From Deltaproteobacteria bacterium (GTDB lineage: Bacteria; Desulfobacterota; Binatia; Binatales; Binataceae), in contig JAJZAI010000004.1 in assembly GCA_021799495.1 (NCBI GenBank), forward strand, positions 1-64,000: 64,000 nucleotides of DNA, written 5' to 3'. A program made the translations under genes and the position numbers. Positions 1 to 8,585 of this stretch are shown here, piece by piece. The notes under the pieces are model-generated. The model saw only the letters and a program-made list of their open reading frames with translations. It was not told where the DNA came from and searched no databases. Within the stretch, counting starts at the first letter, position 1. Each line of letters begins with the position of its first letter.

Positions 1-185
1 GACTCCTGCTATCCCTCTCCACGGCGTCATCCTTCGGCACCCGCCCAACAGCGGGCGCGAGTTGTGGCTCAACTCACCGGATCTTGACGCCTTTTCACTT
101 TTCCACCAACTCCGCGACACTACCTCATCGCTCTCAGAGCATTTCAAAAGTGGACAATCGGAAGATTGTAGATGAGACTACTACG

Positions 186-1208
186 ATGATGAAAACGCGC
201 ATTACGGAATTGCTCGGGATTGAGCGGCCGATCATCTCCGCGGGGATGGGGGTGGTCGCGATGGCGCGGCTGGCCGCCGCCGTCTCCGAGGCCGGCGGGA
301 TGGGCACGATCGGACTGGCCGCGATGGACCCCGCCGCGGCGCGCGCCGAAATCCGCACCGCCGGAGACCTGACCTCGCGCCCGTTCGGCGTAAACCTGCT
401 GATCCCGTTCCTCGAACCCGGATTGATCGAAGCGGTAATCGAAGAGCGGCCCGCCGCCGCGACCTTCTTCTGGGGCGAGCTGGACGACTTTCGCGACGCG
501 ATCCGGCGGCTCAAGGACGCCGGAACCAGGGTGCTATGGCAATGCGGCAGCGCCGCGGAGGCGCACGCCGCCGCCAAGGCCGGCGTGGACGCGATTATCG
601 CGCAGGGCCTTGACGCGGGCGGGCACGTGCGCGGAACCGTGACCACGCTGGCGCTGATTCCCGAAGTGCGCGACGCGATCGGGGACTTGCCGATGGCCGC
701 CGCGGGCGGAATCGCCGACGGGCGCGGATTGGCCGCCGTGCTCGCGCTGGGCGCGGACGGCGCCGCTATCGGCACGCGCTTTGTCGCCTCGGTCGAGTCG
801 GCGGCGCATCCGCTATACAAGGAGCGGATGGTGCGCGGACACGCGAGCGAGACGATTCATACCACGCTCTACGATATCGGCTGGCCCGACGCGGCCCATC
901 GCGTGCTGAGAACTCCCGTGGTCGAGGAATGGGAGCGGGCGGGACGGCCGGCCAGCGGCGCGCGTCCGGGCGAAGGCGTGCCGGCCGGCAAGATGCGGCG
1001 GCGCGACGGCAGCGCGGCGCCGCTGGTGCGCTACTCCGTCATTCCGCCGGCGGAATACACCGAAGGCGATGTCGAGGGGCTGGCGTTTTACGCGGGCGAG
1101 TCGGTGAGCCTGGTGCGGGAGATTTTGCCGGCGGGCGAGATCGTGCGGCGGATCGTCGCGGAGGCGGAAGAGGTGATCGCGCAGCGGCTGGCGCCGCTGG
1201 TGCGATAG
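186..1208 (+). CDS. Nitronate monooxygenase family protein (2-nitropropane dioxygenase-like)
   Basis: A 340-residue FMN-dependent TIM-barrel enzyme. This family oxidises alkyl nitronates; some members are enoyl-ACP reductases of the FabK type. The N terminus has the typical PIISAGMGVVAM flavin-loop pattern. A GGHVRG motif places the family's catalytic histidine near residue 147, and AAGGIADG followed by GADGAAIGTRF forms the FMN-phosphate site. I chose the ATG at 186 (or 189): the open frame reaches back to 84, but that stretch has none of the family's residues. The first 185 bases of the window hold no gene I can support. The substrate is not deducible and nothing nearby suggests a pathway. 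Confidence 0.85.
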   Translation: MMKTRITELLGIERPIISAGMGVVAMARLAAAVSEAGGMGTIGLAAMDPAAARAEIRTAGDLTSRPFGVNLLIPFLEPGLIEAVIEERPAAATFFWGELDDFRDAIRRLKDAGTRVLWQCGSAAEAHAAAKAGVDAIIAQGLDAGGHVRGTVTTLALIPEVRDAIGDLPMAAAGGIADGRGLAAVLALGADGAAIGTRFVASVESAAHPLYKERMVRGHASETIHTTLYDIGWPDAAHRVLRTPVVEEWERAGRPASGARPGEGVPAGKMRRRDGSAAPLVRYSVIPPAEYTEGDVEGLAFYAGESVSLVREILPAGEIVRRIVAEAEEVIAQRLAPLVR

Positions 1209-1249
1209 GGCGTCGAGCGGATCGAGAACGAATCGCAAGCGACGGATGG

Positions 1250-1272
1250 ACCCTCGGGTCAAGCCCGAGGGT
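1250..1272. repeat. Palindrome ACCCTCGGG-tcaag-CCCGAGGGT, dispersed-repeat family
   Basis: Perfect 9-bp inverted arms around a tcaag loop, lying 42 bases after the nitronate monooxygenase stop. The same GGGTCAAGCCC core occurs at 35415-35437 and 37454-37476. It is followed to about 1345 by degenerate A-rich units spaced near 24 bp that start TGACT, TGAAT and TCACT. It may act as a factor-dependent terminator but has no T tract. Confidence 0.6.
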
Positions 1273-1408
1273 GACTAAAAAGAGCGCCCGAGGCGTGAAT
1301 GACAAAAACGCGGGGAGAGTCACTGAAAAAGAGAGCGCGCGTTGATGCGCGGGGGCTGACCGGGCGGTCGGCTTTCGCCCGTCGGCCGCATCTGGAATAA
1401 TTCCCGCA

Positions 1409-2461
1409 GTGGCGAAAAAGCTCACGCAGGAAGAAGTGCTGGCCGCCCTCGGCCAAGTGAATTATCCCGGTTACACGACCGATATCGTATCGCTCGGAAT
1501 CGTCGAGGAAGTCGCGCCTGCGGCGGATGGCGGCTGGACGATCACGTTGCGTAATCCGAGCGATCGCGAGGAGCTCCTGCGCGATATTGGCGGCCGGATC
1601 CATCAGTCGCTCGCCCACGATCTGGGCGCGGGCAAGGTGGAATTCCGGGTTCGGCCGCTTGAGCCGGAGTTGGGCGAGAAGACCGGGCGCAAGCGGCTGG
1701 ACGGGATTCGGCATATCGTCGCGGTGGCGAGCGGCAAGGGCGGCGTCGGCAAATCCACAGTGGCGGCGAATCTGGCGGTGGCGCTGGCGCGGCTGGGCTA
1801 CAAGACCGGCCTGCTCGACGCGGATATCTACGGGCCGTCGGCGCCGATGATGTTCGGCACGGGCGAGGAGCGGCCGCGTTCGGCGGGCGGCAAGCATTTC
1901 TATCCGGTCGAGCGGCACAGAGTGAAGCTGATTTCGATCGGGTTTTTTATCGACGACAAAGCGCCGGTGATCTGGCGCGGGCCGATGGTGATGGGCGCGG
2001 TGCGGCAGTTCCTGCAGGACACGCTGTGGGGCACGCTGGATTTCCTGGTCGTCGATCTGCCGCCGGGAACGGGCGACGCGCAGTTGACGCTGGCGCAGGA
2101 AGTGTCGCTTGACGGCGCGGTGATCGTGACGACGCCGCAGGACGTGGCGGTCGCGGATGCGCTGCGGGCCGCGCGGATGTTCCGGCAAGTGCATTGTCCG
2201 TTGATCGGCGTGGTCGAGAACATGAGCGGCTACGTCTGTCCCGATTGCGGCGAGTTGGACGAAATTTTCGGAGCGGGCGGGGGCGGCAAGCTGGCGGCGG
2301 CGGAGGGAACCGAAGTGATCGCGCGGGCGCCCATTTTCGAGGAGTTGCGGGCGGCGGGCGACGAGGGCGCGCCGCTCACGACCGCCAAACCGGAGCATCC
2401 GGCGAGCGCGATTTTCCTCGCACTGGCGCGGCGGGTGGCGGCGGCGATGCCGGCGGACTGA
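1409..2461 (+). CDS. mrp: Mrp/ApbC (NBP35-type) iron-sulfur cluster carrier ATPase
   Basis: A 350-residue cytosolic P-loop ATPase that binds and transfers 4Fe-4S clusters to apoproteins. The first roughly 90 residues are an MIP18/DUF59-type domain (EEVLAALGQVNYPGY). The deviant Walker A SGKGGVGKST lies near residues 108-117, DLPPGTGDAQLTLAQ is the family switch motif, and the bridging cluster cysteines are CPDC at about 277 and 280. The start is a GTG; no ATG lies closer to the conserved N terminus. The ferredoxin gene follows after 21 bases, so both are probably co-transcribed. A second, shorter paralogue is at 45249. Confidence 0.93.
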   Translation: MAKKLTQEEVLAALGQVNYPGYTTDIVSLGIVEEVAPAADGGWTITLRNPSDREELLRDIGGRIHQSLAHDLGAGKVEFRVRPLEPELGEKTGRKRLDGIRHIVAVASGKGGVGKSTVAANLAVALARLGYKTGLLDADIYGPSAPMMFGTGEERPRSAGGKHFYPVERHRVKLISIGFFIDDKAPVIWRGPMVMGAVRQFLQDTLWGTLDFLVVDLPPGTGDAQLTLAQEVSLDGAVIVTTPQDVAVADALRAARMFRQVHCPLIGVVENMSGYVCPDCGELDEIFGAGGGGKLAAAEGTEVIARAPIFEELRAAGDEGAPLTTAKPEHPASAIFLALARRVAAAMPAD

Positions 2462-2482
2462 ACCGGGAAGCGCGGTTAATCG

Positions 2483-2818
2483 ATGGCGACGCTGATCACC
2501 GAGGAATGCATCAACTGCGGCGCGTGCGCGCGGCGCTGTCCCAATAATGCGATTTACGAGGGCGGAGCGCCGTGGGAACTGGACGGCGTGTCGAATCCGG
2601 CGCTGGCGCCCGATGTTTATTATATCGCTCCGGAGAAATGCACCGAGTGCGTCGGCTTCTTCGATCACGAAGAGTGCGCGGCGGCGTGTCCGGTCGATTG
2701 CTGTATCCCCGATCCGGATATTCCCGAAGAAGAGAGCGCGCTGATCGCGCGCGCCCGCCGGATGCATCCGGATACGGATTTTCCCGAAGATTATCCCTCG
2801 CGCTTCCGCAAGAGCTGA
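2483..2818 (+). CDS. YfhL-like 4Fe-4S dicluster ferredoxin
   Basis: A 111-residue ferredoxin. Cluster one is CxxCxxCxxxCP at residues 9, 12, 15 and 19. Cluster two has the spaced pattern CxxC-x8-CxxxCP (53, 56, 65, 69), with an insertion between the second and third cysteines, as in YfhL/Alvin-type ferredoxins. An acidic, proline-rich tail follows. It sits 21 bases behind the Mrp-type cluster carrier, which suggests it is a client or a redox partner of the same cluster-handling system; that link is inference. The gene ends 30 bases from the stop of the convergent barrel-protein gene, and I see no clear intrinsic terminator between them. Confidence 0.9.
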   Translation: MATLITEECINCGACARRCPNNAIYEGGAPWELDGVSNPALAPDVYYIAPEKCTECVGFFDHEECAAACPVDCCIPDPDIPEEESALIARARRMHPDTDFPEDYPSRFRKS

Positions 2819-2848
2819 TGGTTCAGGACGGCGCGGCGCAAGCCGGCG

Positions 2849-4330
2849 TCAGAACGGATAGTTGAGGCCGGCGAAGATCGCGCTGCCCTCGCCGCCGTAG
2901 CCGATATCGAGATAGCCGACGACGAAGGGTTCGGCTATCGCCCGGAAGCCCATCCCGCCCACGGAATGGAGGTCCTCGAACGGAACGGTGGACATCCCGT
3001 TCCATACGCGGCCGGTATCGAAGAAGGGGGCGAGTTCGAGGATGCCGTGATTGCCAAGGATGGTGGCTTCGAGGACGCGGGTGCGCAGCTCGAAATTAGC
3101 GTCGGCGATATTGTTGTCGGTGAAGCGGCCGACGCCGTAGCCGCGCAGGGTTTGCTGATCGTAGAGCAGGCTTTCCTCGCCGCCCAGCCGGGGCATCGCC
3201 CAGAACGGAGTCTCCTGTCCGGCGGGAGTGTATTGCAGATAGACATGGCTGGCGAAGGTGAAGCGCTTGCTGATCGGGATGTATTCGTGAAAGTCGCCGC
3301 CGAAGCGATCGTATGACGAGGAGCTGAGAAAGGCGCGATCGGCGACGCCGTTGAAAAGCAGTGCGAGTGTGCCACTGCGGGGAATATCGACGGAATCGCG
3401 CGTGTCATAGGTCACGCGCGCCTCGTTGTAGAATTCGCTGCCGCCGTTGAGGCCCTTGATTTTGGGGAAGAGCTCGAAGATCGACGGGAGCGTCGTGAAG
3501 GCGCCCTGCTTGATGCGAATGTAGCGCGGGCGGCTGAACCATCCGAGCTGCAGGTGGTGCGTCAGGTTCCATCCGAGGAGCACCTGCAAAAAGACCTGTT
3601 CGTCGGTGTAGTTGGTCTGATTGCGCTCCAGGCTCTGGTTGCCGAGGCCGAAGAAGCGGTTGGTCGGGTCCTGTTCGTACAGGAACCGGACATTGAGCGA
3701 CCACCATTTCTGGAGCGTGCGGCCGGTCTCGTAGTTCAAATCGACGTCGCTGGCGATGTGCTGCGAGGCTCCGGCCTGCACATACCATTGGGTGTCCTCG
3801 GAGGGATAGCCAAAGAGGCGGAAATTGCCGCCGGGACCGAGGACGGTGTTGTTGTTGATGTCGGGCGCGAGGATGTAGTCGATGTTGTCGTGCTGGTCTT
3901 TGAACAAAAACGCGAAGAGCATCCCGTAGGTCACGCCGGAGTTGGGGTCGGTCGCGACTTCGGGCACCGGAAACAGCGTGAACGGCCAATTGTGCGGATT
4001 GAGGACGTCGGGCCAGGTCTGCAAATCCAGAAGCTTGAACGACGCTGAATTCGCCGCCGAGGCATGGGCGCTGGATGCGGCGGCGGAGGTCGGCGGCGCC
4101 GGATTGGGCGAAGCGCTCGCGGGAGCGGGTGACGCCGCAGGAGCAGGCGATGCCGCGGGAGCGGTCGATGCCGCGGGAGCGGTCGACGCCGCCGGTTGGG
4201 CCGCGGGGGTATCCGCGGAGGCGATCGCGGCGCCAGCAAGCAGCATCAGTCCCAAAACGCTGGCCGCCAATCGGGCAAGCCATGGGCGGGAGTTGGCGGA
4301 GCGGCTCGAGAGCGTGGCGATTCGTGGCAT
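2849..4330 (-). CDS. Omp85/BamA-like outer-membrane beta-barrel protein (surface antigen family)
   Basis: About 493 residues from the ATG at 4330. That start precedes a signal peptide whose hydrophobic core ends LAGAAIASA; the frame stays open up to 4453 without family features. After the signal is an Ala/Pro/Ser low-complexity spacer of about 50 residues, then a C-terminal barrel with alternating hydrophobic strands. It has the typical GGEESLLYDQQTLRGYGVGRF region (a variant of the surface-antigen RGY motif) and ends in aromatic NYPF. There are no obvious POTRA domains, so it resembles a short BamA-fold porin or patatin-type barrel rather than BamA itself. Function unknown. Confidence 0.75.
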   Translation of the reverse strand: MPRIATLSSRSANSRPWLARLAASVLGLMLLAGAAIASADTPAAQPAASTAPAASTAPAASPAPAASPAPASASPNPAPPTSAAASSAHASAANSASFKLLDLQTWPDVLNPHNWPFTLFPVPEVATDPNSGVTYGMLFAFLFKDQHDNIDYILAPDINNNTVLGPGGNFRLFGYPSEDTQWYVQAGASQHIASDVDLNYETGRTLQKWWSLNVRFLYEQDPTNRFFGLGNQSLERNQTNYTDEQVFLQVLLGWNLTHHLQLGWFSRPRYIRIKQGAFTTLPSIFELFPKIKGLNGGSEFYNEARVTYDTRDSVDIPRSGTLALLFNGVADRAFLSSSSYDRFGGDFHEYIPISKRFTFASHVYLQYTPAGQETPFWAMPRLGGEESLLYDQQTLRGYGVGRFTDNNIADANFELRTRVLEATILGNHGILELAPFFDTGRVWNGMSTVPFEDLHSVGGMGFRAIAEPFVVGYLDIGYGGEGSAIFAGLNYPF

Positions 4331-4683
4331 CCTGTGCACGCGGCGTAATCCGCAGGAGCGCGCCTCGCGCATCCTTACGAAGCAGCAAGAGTTACAGGGA
4401 TTCGAGACCTGATCAACGCTTCGGAGAAAAAATCCGGATCGGCGAGTTGGCATTTTTTATCATTAAAGAGCCTACATGCGATTGATTTGGCGCGCGAGGT
4501 CCATGAGCGATCGCGACGGAGCGTCACGGCGCTTTTCGGCGATGGCGGAAATGTGCAAGGATTCAGCCGGAAGCGCACTGCGAAGCCCGCGGCGATCGGC
4601 AATGCCGGGGGCGGCGCGAGGGGCGGAATCGCCGCGGCCGAAGCCGGCGCGGGGTTTGTCTAAACGCCAAGGAGGAACTGCTG
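4331..4683. other. Divergent intergenic region with an AT-rich island
   Basis: The 353 bases lie between two divergently transcribed genes. An AT-rich island at about 4445-4475 stands out from the GC-rich surroundings and contains TTGGCA at 4447-4452, a possible -35 element for the downstream plus-strand gene, but no convincing -10. A good Shine-Dalgarno AAGGAGG lies just before the start at 4684. I see no gene or RNA here. Confidence 0.4.
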
Positions 4684-6375
4684 ATGGCAAAAGTGGGCGG
4701 CGGCGAATTGGTCGCGCGCATTATCCAGGAAAATCGCGCGCGTTATTGTTTCGCGATCAACGGCGGGCATCTGTTCCCGATTCTCGCGGAGCTGCGCAAT
4801 CACGACATCAAATTGATTCACATGCGCCATGAGCAGGCGACGGCATACGCGGCGGACGGTTTCGCGCGGATGACGGGCGAGGCGGGCGTGTGCATGGTGA
4901 CGGCGGGTTGCGGGCTGACCAACGCGATCACGGGATTGTGCCTCGCGGCCATGACCAACAGCGCGGTGGTGTGCATTTCGGGACAGCATCCGAATACGGA
5001 AGACCATCAGGGGTCGTTCCAGGAAGCGTACGGATCCGACGTCGTGCGGAGCTTCGCCAAGTACACCAAGCGGGTCACGGATTTCAGCACGATCGAGTTC
5101 GATATGCGGCTGGCGTTTCGCGAAGCGCTGACGCCGCCGCAGGGCGTGTCGCTGATCGAGATTCCGCAGAACATTCTGTATTTCAAGGACGAAGACAACC
5201 GGCAGCGGGCGGGCGGCCAGCGCTTTACGCCGGACGATATCCGGTCCGCCGGCGATCCGGCGAAGATCGATCGGGCGCTGGAATTGCTGCACGCGGCGGA
5301 GCGTCCGTTGATCGCGGGCGGCGACGGGCTGTTCTGGTCGCAGGCGGCGCCCGAGCTGAAAGAGTTCGCGGAGCTGACTTCGATTCCGGTCTATGCGCGG
5401 CGGGCCGGCCAGGGGTCGGTTTCGGAGGAACATCCGCTGGCGATTCGCGGCGCGTTCAAGAAGCCGTTCACCGGCCGCGCCGATGTCGTGTTGACGCTCG
5501 GCTTCCGCTTCTGGAGCGGCGAGCATTTCGGACGTCCGCCTACATGGAACGACAAGGCTAAGTATATTCAGTGCGATCCGACGCCGTCGCGTATCGGATG
5601 GCAGGTGCCGGCCGAGATTCCGCTGGTGGGCGATCCTAAGCTGGTGCTGCGCCAGTTGATCAATCGGATCAAGGAGCTCAAGCTCGACTTTTCGAAAAAC
5701 CGATCGTCGAGCTGGCTCAAGGAACTGGCCGAGGTGCGCGCGAATTTCGAGCGGCAGGTGGTCGAGAGCGAAAAGAAGGTCCACGGGAACAAACCGGTCC
5801 ATCCGGCGCGGTTGACGAAGGACCTGGTCTCCGTGCTCGACAAGAATTGCACCGTCGTGATCGACAGTTTCACGCTGTCGGGGTGGATGAGCCAGGGCTT
5901 CACGTCGCGATTCCCCGGCCAGATTATCGATGCCGGCCCGCTGGCGCCGGTCGGTCACGGATTCGGCATGGGGATTGGCGTGCAGCTCGCGCGGCCGGGC
6001 AAGCAAGTCGCGCTGGTCATGGGCGACGGCGGATTGGGCATCGGCGGTTTCGACATGGAAACCGCGGCCCGCTACAACCTGCCGATCGTGTGCGTGTTGT
6101 ACAACAACAGTTCATGGGGGCCGAGCTTCGAGTCGATGCCGATGCTGAAGGATCGCACCGAGCCGTTCAACATGCTGCAGGATATCCGGTATGACAAATC
6201 GTTCGCCGAGATGGGCTGCCACGGCGAGTTCGTGACCGAGCCGGATCAGATCGTTCCGGCGCTCGAACGAGCATTCAAGTCCGGAAAGCCTGCGATGGTC
6301 AACATTATCGGCGACAAGACCGTCGGCCATCCGACGCTTGGCGGCAACCTGCTCGGGTCGACGGGCTCAAACTGA
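4684..6375 (+). CDS. Thiamine-diphosphate-dependent enzyme (acetolactate synthase / 2-hydroxyacyl-CoA lyase-like)
   Basis: A 563-residue cytosolic enzyme with the three-domain TPP fold. The catalytic glutamate that activates the cofactor is in MRHEQATAYAADGFAR near residue 50. A central domain spans roughly 190-330. The TPP/Mg site is MGDGG...NN at about 445-475 in the C-terminal domain. The family includes acetolactate synthase, oxalyl-CoA decarboxylase, 2-hydroxyacyl-CoA lyase and benzoylformate decarboxylase, and I cannot choose among them. No acetolactate synthase small subunit or ilvC is nearby, which argues against the branched-chain pathway. The ribosome site AAGGAGG 8 bases upstream fixes the ATG. 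Confidence 0.85.
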   Translation: MAKVGGGELVARIIQENRARYCFAINGGHLFPILAELRNHDIKLIHMRHEQATAYAADGFARMTGEAGVCMVTAGCGLTNAITGLCLAAMTNSAVVCISGQHPNTEDHQGSFQEAYGSDVVRSFAKYTKRVTDFSTIEFDMRLAFREALTPPQGVSLIEIPQNILYFKDEDNRQRAGGQRFTPDDIRSAGDPAKIDRALELLHAAERPLIAGGDGLFWSQAAPELKEFAELTSIPVYARRAGQGSVSEEHPLAIRGAFKKPFTGRADVVLTLGFRFWSGEHFGRPPTWNDKAKYIQCDPTPSRIGWQVPAEIPLVGDPKLVLRQLINRIKELKLDFSKNRSSSWLKELAEVRANFERQVVESEKKVHGNKPVHPARLTKDLVSVLDKNCTVVIDSFTLSGWMSQGFTSRFPGQIIDAGPLAPVGHGFGMGIGVQLARPGKQVALVMGDGGLGIGGFDMETAARYNLPIVCVLYNNSSWGPSFESMPMLKDRTEPFNMLQDIRYDKSFAEMGCHGEFVTEPDQIVPALERAFKSGKPAMVNIIGDKTVGHPTLGGNLLGSTGSN

Positions 6376-6445
6376 GACTGATGAGCGGCGCGACGCGAAA
6401 CTGAGTATCGCGTCACGCGAGCATGGTTCAAAGCGGGCGGACGGC

Positions 6446-7033
6446 GTGAAAAAGGCCGTCCGCCCGTTGACTTCCGTGACTGGATTATCACGCTTTCGAC
6501 TCTCGTTATTCAGCCGCAACGCGCGCCCGATCCGATCCCAACCCGATGTGCGGCGACTGGCGCGGCGTTTGGCTTGCGCCGCCGCCATCGCCGCTTGCGC
6601 CGCTTGCGCGGGTTGTCGTCACACGTCCGGCGGATCGCCGCCGCCGTGTCCTCCGGGAGCGGTGATGATGGGCGCGCCGCCGCCGCGCGGCGAAGAACAA
6701 TGGTGTCAGAAGATCGTGAATGGAAAGCCGGTCAAAGACGGCGTGTTTGTCGCGTATGGCGAGGGCGGCGGCCGGATGATCGAAGGCGACTATCGCGACG
6801 GCGTTCAAGTTGGCAAATGGACATTGTGGTACGAGAACGGCCAGCGCGCGTCAACTGACCATTATGTGAACGGCGTGCGCGACGGATTGCATACGAGTTG
6901 GTACGCCAACGGCGTCAAGTCGATCGAAGGGAATTATCGCGACGGCCGCCGCGACGGGACCTGGACGCGATGGGATCCGCTTGGAATCGCCAGCAAGCAG
7001 GAGGTCTATCGCGACGGACGGCGGGTGCGCTGA
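6446..7033 (+). CDS. Lipoprotein with MORN/YwqK-type repeats
   Basis: The C-terminal 120 residues carry four to five short repeats of the YENGQ / YANGVK / YRDGRRDGTW type seen in MORN and YwqK (toxin_YwqK antitoxin-like) proteins. Upstream is an arginine n-region, an Ala/Cys-rich hydrophobic stretch and CAGC, a plausible lipobox. There is no in-frame ATG after the preceding gene ends; candidate starts are GTG at 6446 and GTG at 6548. The latter would place the signal peptide right at the N terminus and is the better biological start. Between the signal and the repeats is a short Pro/Gly segment. The role is unknown; such repeats usually bind membranes or partner proteins. Confidence 0.65.
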   Translation: MKKAVRPLTSVTGLSRFRLSLFSRNARPIRSQPDVRRLARRLACAAAIAACAACAGCRHTSGGSPPPCPPGAVMMGAPPPRGEEQWCQKIVNGKPVKDGVFVAYGEGGGRMIEGDYRDGVQVGKWTLWYENGQRASTDHYVNGVRDGLHTSWYANGVKSIEGNYRDGRRDGTWTRWDPLGIASKQEVYRDGRRVR

Positions 7034-7042
7034 CGCGAATAG

Positions 7043-8578
7043 TCAGTCGGATTCGGCGGATGCGATAGCCGACAGAGCAAGTTTATCGATCGCGACCGGC
7101 GGTACGATATAAGCTTCTGGCGATCCCCAAACCATCGCGGGCCGAGGGCGGCGCGCGATACCAATTGGGTTTGAAAATATCTCCGATATATTCGCGTTGA
7201 TGCGAAAATGATTGGGCGCGAGCGGCGCGGCCAGCCGTCCGCCGCGAATAACATATGAATCGCCGCTGATCGTGCAGGTAAAATCGCCCGCGCGCTGCCC
7301 GTTGATGGGATACGTGTACCAGACGCGGCCGACGTAGATTCCATCGCCAACGGCGCGTATGAGTTCCGCGTCGCTCACGCCGGCGCCGGCGGTCATCAAC
7401 AGATTGGTCGCGGCGGCTCCGGGATGGCCGTCGAAGCGGCGCGCCGAGCTTTCTCCCATCCGGTATGCGCTGTGCGGCGGAAACGCCGGTTCCGCGGGCG
7501 CGCCCGCGCCGAGTTTCTCCGCGCGGCGCTCGTCGGCGAGCAAACGATGCGCGTCGTAGGTATTCGCGAGCAAACCGCACAACCTGCCATGGCGGACCAG
7601 TTCCGTCCGTTCCGCAGGCAGCCCTTCGCAGGTGATTGTGCGGTGGATTGAGCCGGCGGGCGCGCCGGGATCGTCGGCGAGGCTGATGCGCTCGTCCATC
7701 ACGAGTTCCCCGAAACGGCCCTGATAAGCCGAGTTGGCCGCCTGGAAAGCGCTCGCGGTGAGCGACGGCACGACCATGTAATTGAGAATTTCGGCGATTG
7801 GCTGCGGTCCCATCACGACCCGGAAGGTTCCGTGACGGGGACGTTCTCCGTGGCGCAGCGCAAGCGCGCGAATCAGCGCTTCGCGTCCGAGGCGCGCGCC
7901 GGCGCGATTCAATTCTTCGAGCGTCACGCCCATCGCGGTCGCGGAGCCTTTGGCGTTGAGCGCTTCAACCAGCGCCGTGACCGACGAGGCGAATCGCGCG
8001 CTCTCGTCATTGCGGACATCGTCGAAATTTGAACCGCCGATCGCGATTCGATCGCGAATCAGGGAGAGGTCGCCGCCGATCACCAGTCCCGGCCGCGGCA
8101 TCGCGAGTTTCATCCGGGCGCGGAACGCGGCGAGCGCGCCGCCAACGATCCGCCATGCGGCCGCAGCCAGAATTTCGTCTTTTGCGCCCATCAAGCGCGA
8201 TTTTTCGGCGCTCGCCGGAATTGTCCGCAGCCGTTTTGGACCCCGCGGCAATCCCGGAAAATGCGGATCGACGATTACGGCGCGGCGCGCGCGTTCGAGC
8301 GCTTCCCGAACCGCGCCGATGGTCATATCGCCGGCGATGGCGGCGTTGCCCGTCGCATGGGGGTCGTGCGCCATCGCGATGCGGATCGCGAAGCCGTCGG
8401 CGTCGAGCGATTTGAACTCCTCGACGCCGCGCGCTGGAATATCCGAAGTATAATTTATGCGGGCGACGCGATGCTCGCTCGACGAAGCGTAAACATCGAA
8501 GCCGGCGAGGTCGCGCTGGCGCGCGAGCATCGCGCACGCTTCACGAACAAAGCCGCGCATATCGGCGGTCGTGCGCAT
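7043..8578 (-). CDS. tldE: TldE/PmbA-like metalloprotease partner subunit
   Basis: A 511-residue protein of the TldD/PmbA (peptidase U62) family. In the known TldD-TldE complex only TldD carries the zinc site and TldE is the inactive partner. This protein fits TldE: it has the family's C-terminal SIHRTITCEGLPAERTELVRHGRL and NLLMTAGAGVSDAEL segments but no HExxxH. It starts 7 bases after the tldD stop, so the two are translated together. The complex cleaves unfolded or modified peptides, including RiPP precursors, and in Escherichia coli is needed for CcdA degradation and microcin B17 maturation. Here it closes a TonB uptake operon. Confidence 0.85.
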   Translation of the reverse strand: MRTTADMRGFVREACAMLARQRDLAGFDVYASSSEHRVARINYTSDIPARGVEEFKSLDADGFAIRIAMAHDPHATGNAAIAGDMTIGAVREALERARRAVIVDPHFPGLPRGPKRLRTIPASAEKSRLMGAKDEILAAAAWRIVGGALAAFRARMKLAMPRPGLVIGGDLSLIRDRIAIGGSNFDDVRNDESARFASSVTALVEALNAKGSATAMGVTLEELNRAGARLGREALIRALALRHGERPRHGTFRVVMGPQPIAEILNYMVVPSLTASAFQAANSAYQGRFGELVMDERISLADDPGAPAGSIHRTITCEGLPAERTELVRHGRLCGLLANTYDAHRLLADERRAEKLGAGAPAEPAFPPHSAYRMGESSARRFDGHPGAAATNLLMTAGAGVSDAELIRAVGDGIYVGRVWYTYPINGQRAGDFTCTISGDSYVIRGGRLAAPLAPNHFRINANISEIFSNPIGIARRPRPAMVWGSPEAYIVPPVAIDKLALSAIASAESD

Positions 8579-8585
8579 CGTTCGA

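Noticed and set aside
1259-2767. 502-codon minus frame opposite Mrp and ferredoxin
   Set aside because: Composition bias and no homology; the opposite strand codes for two clear proteins.
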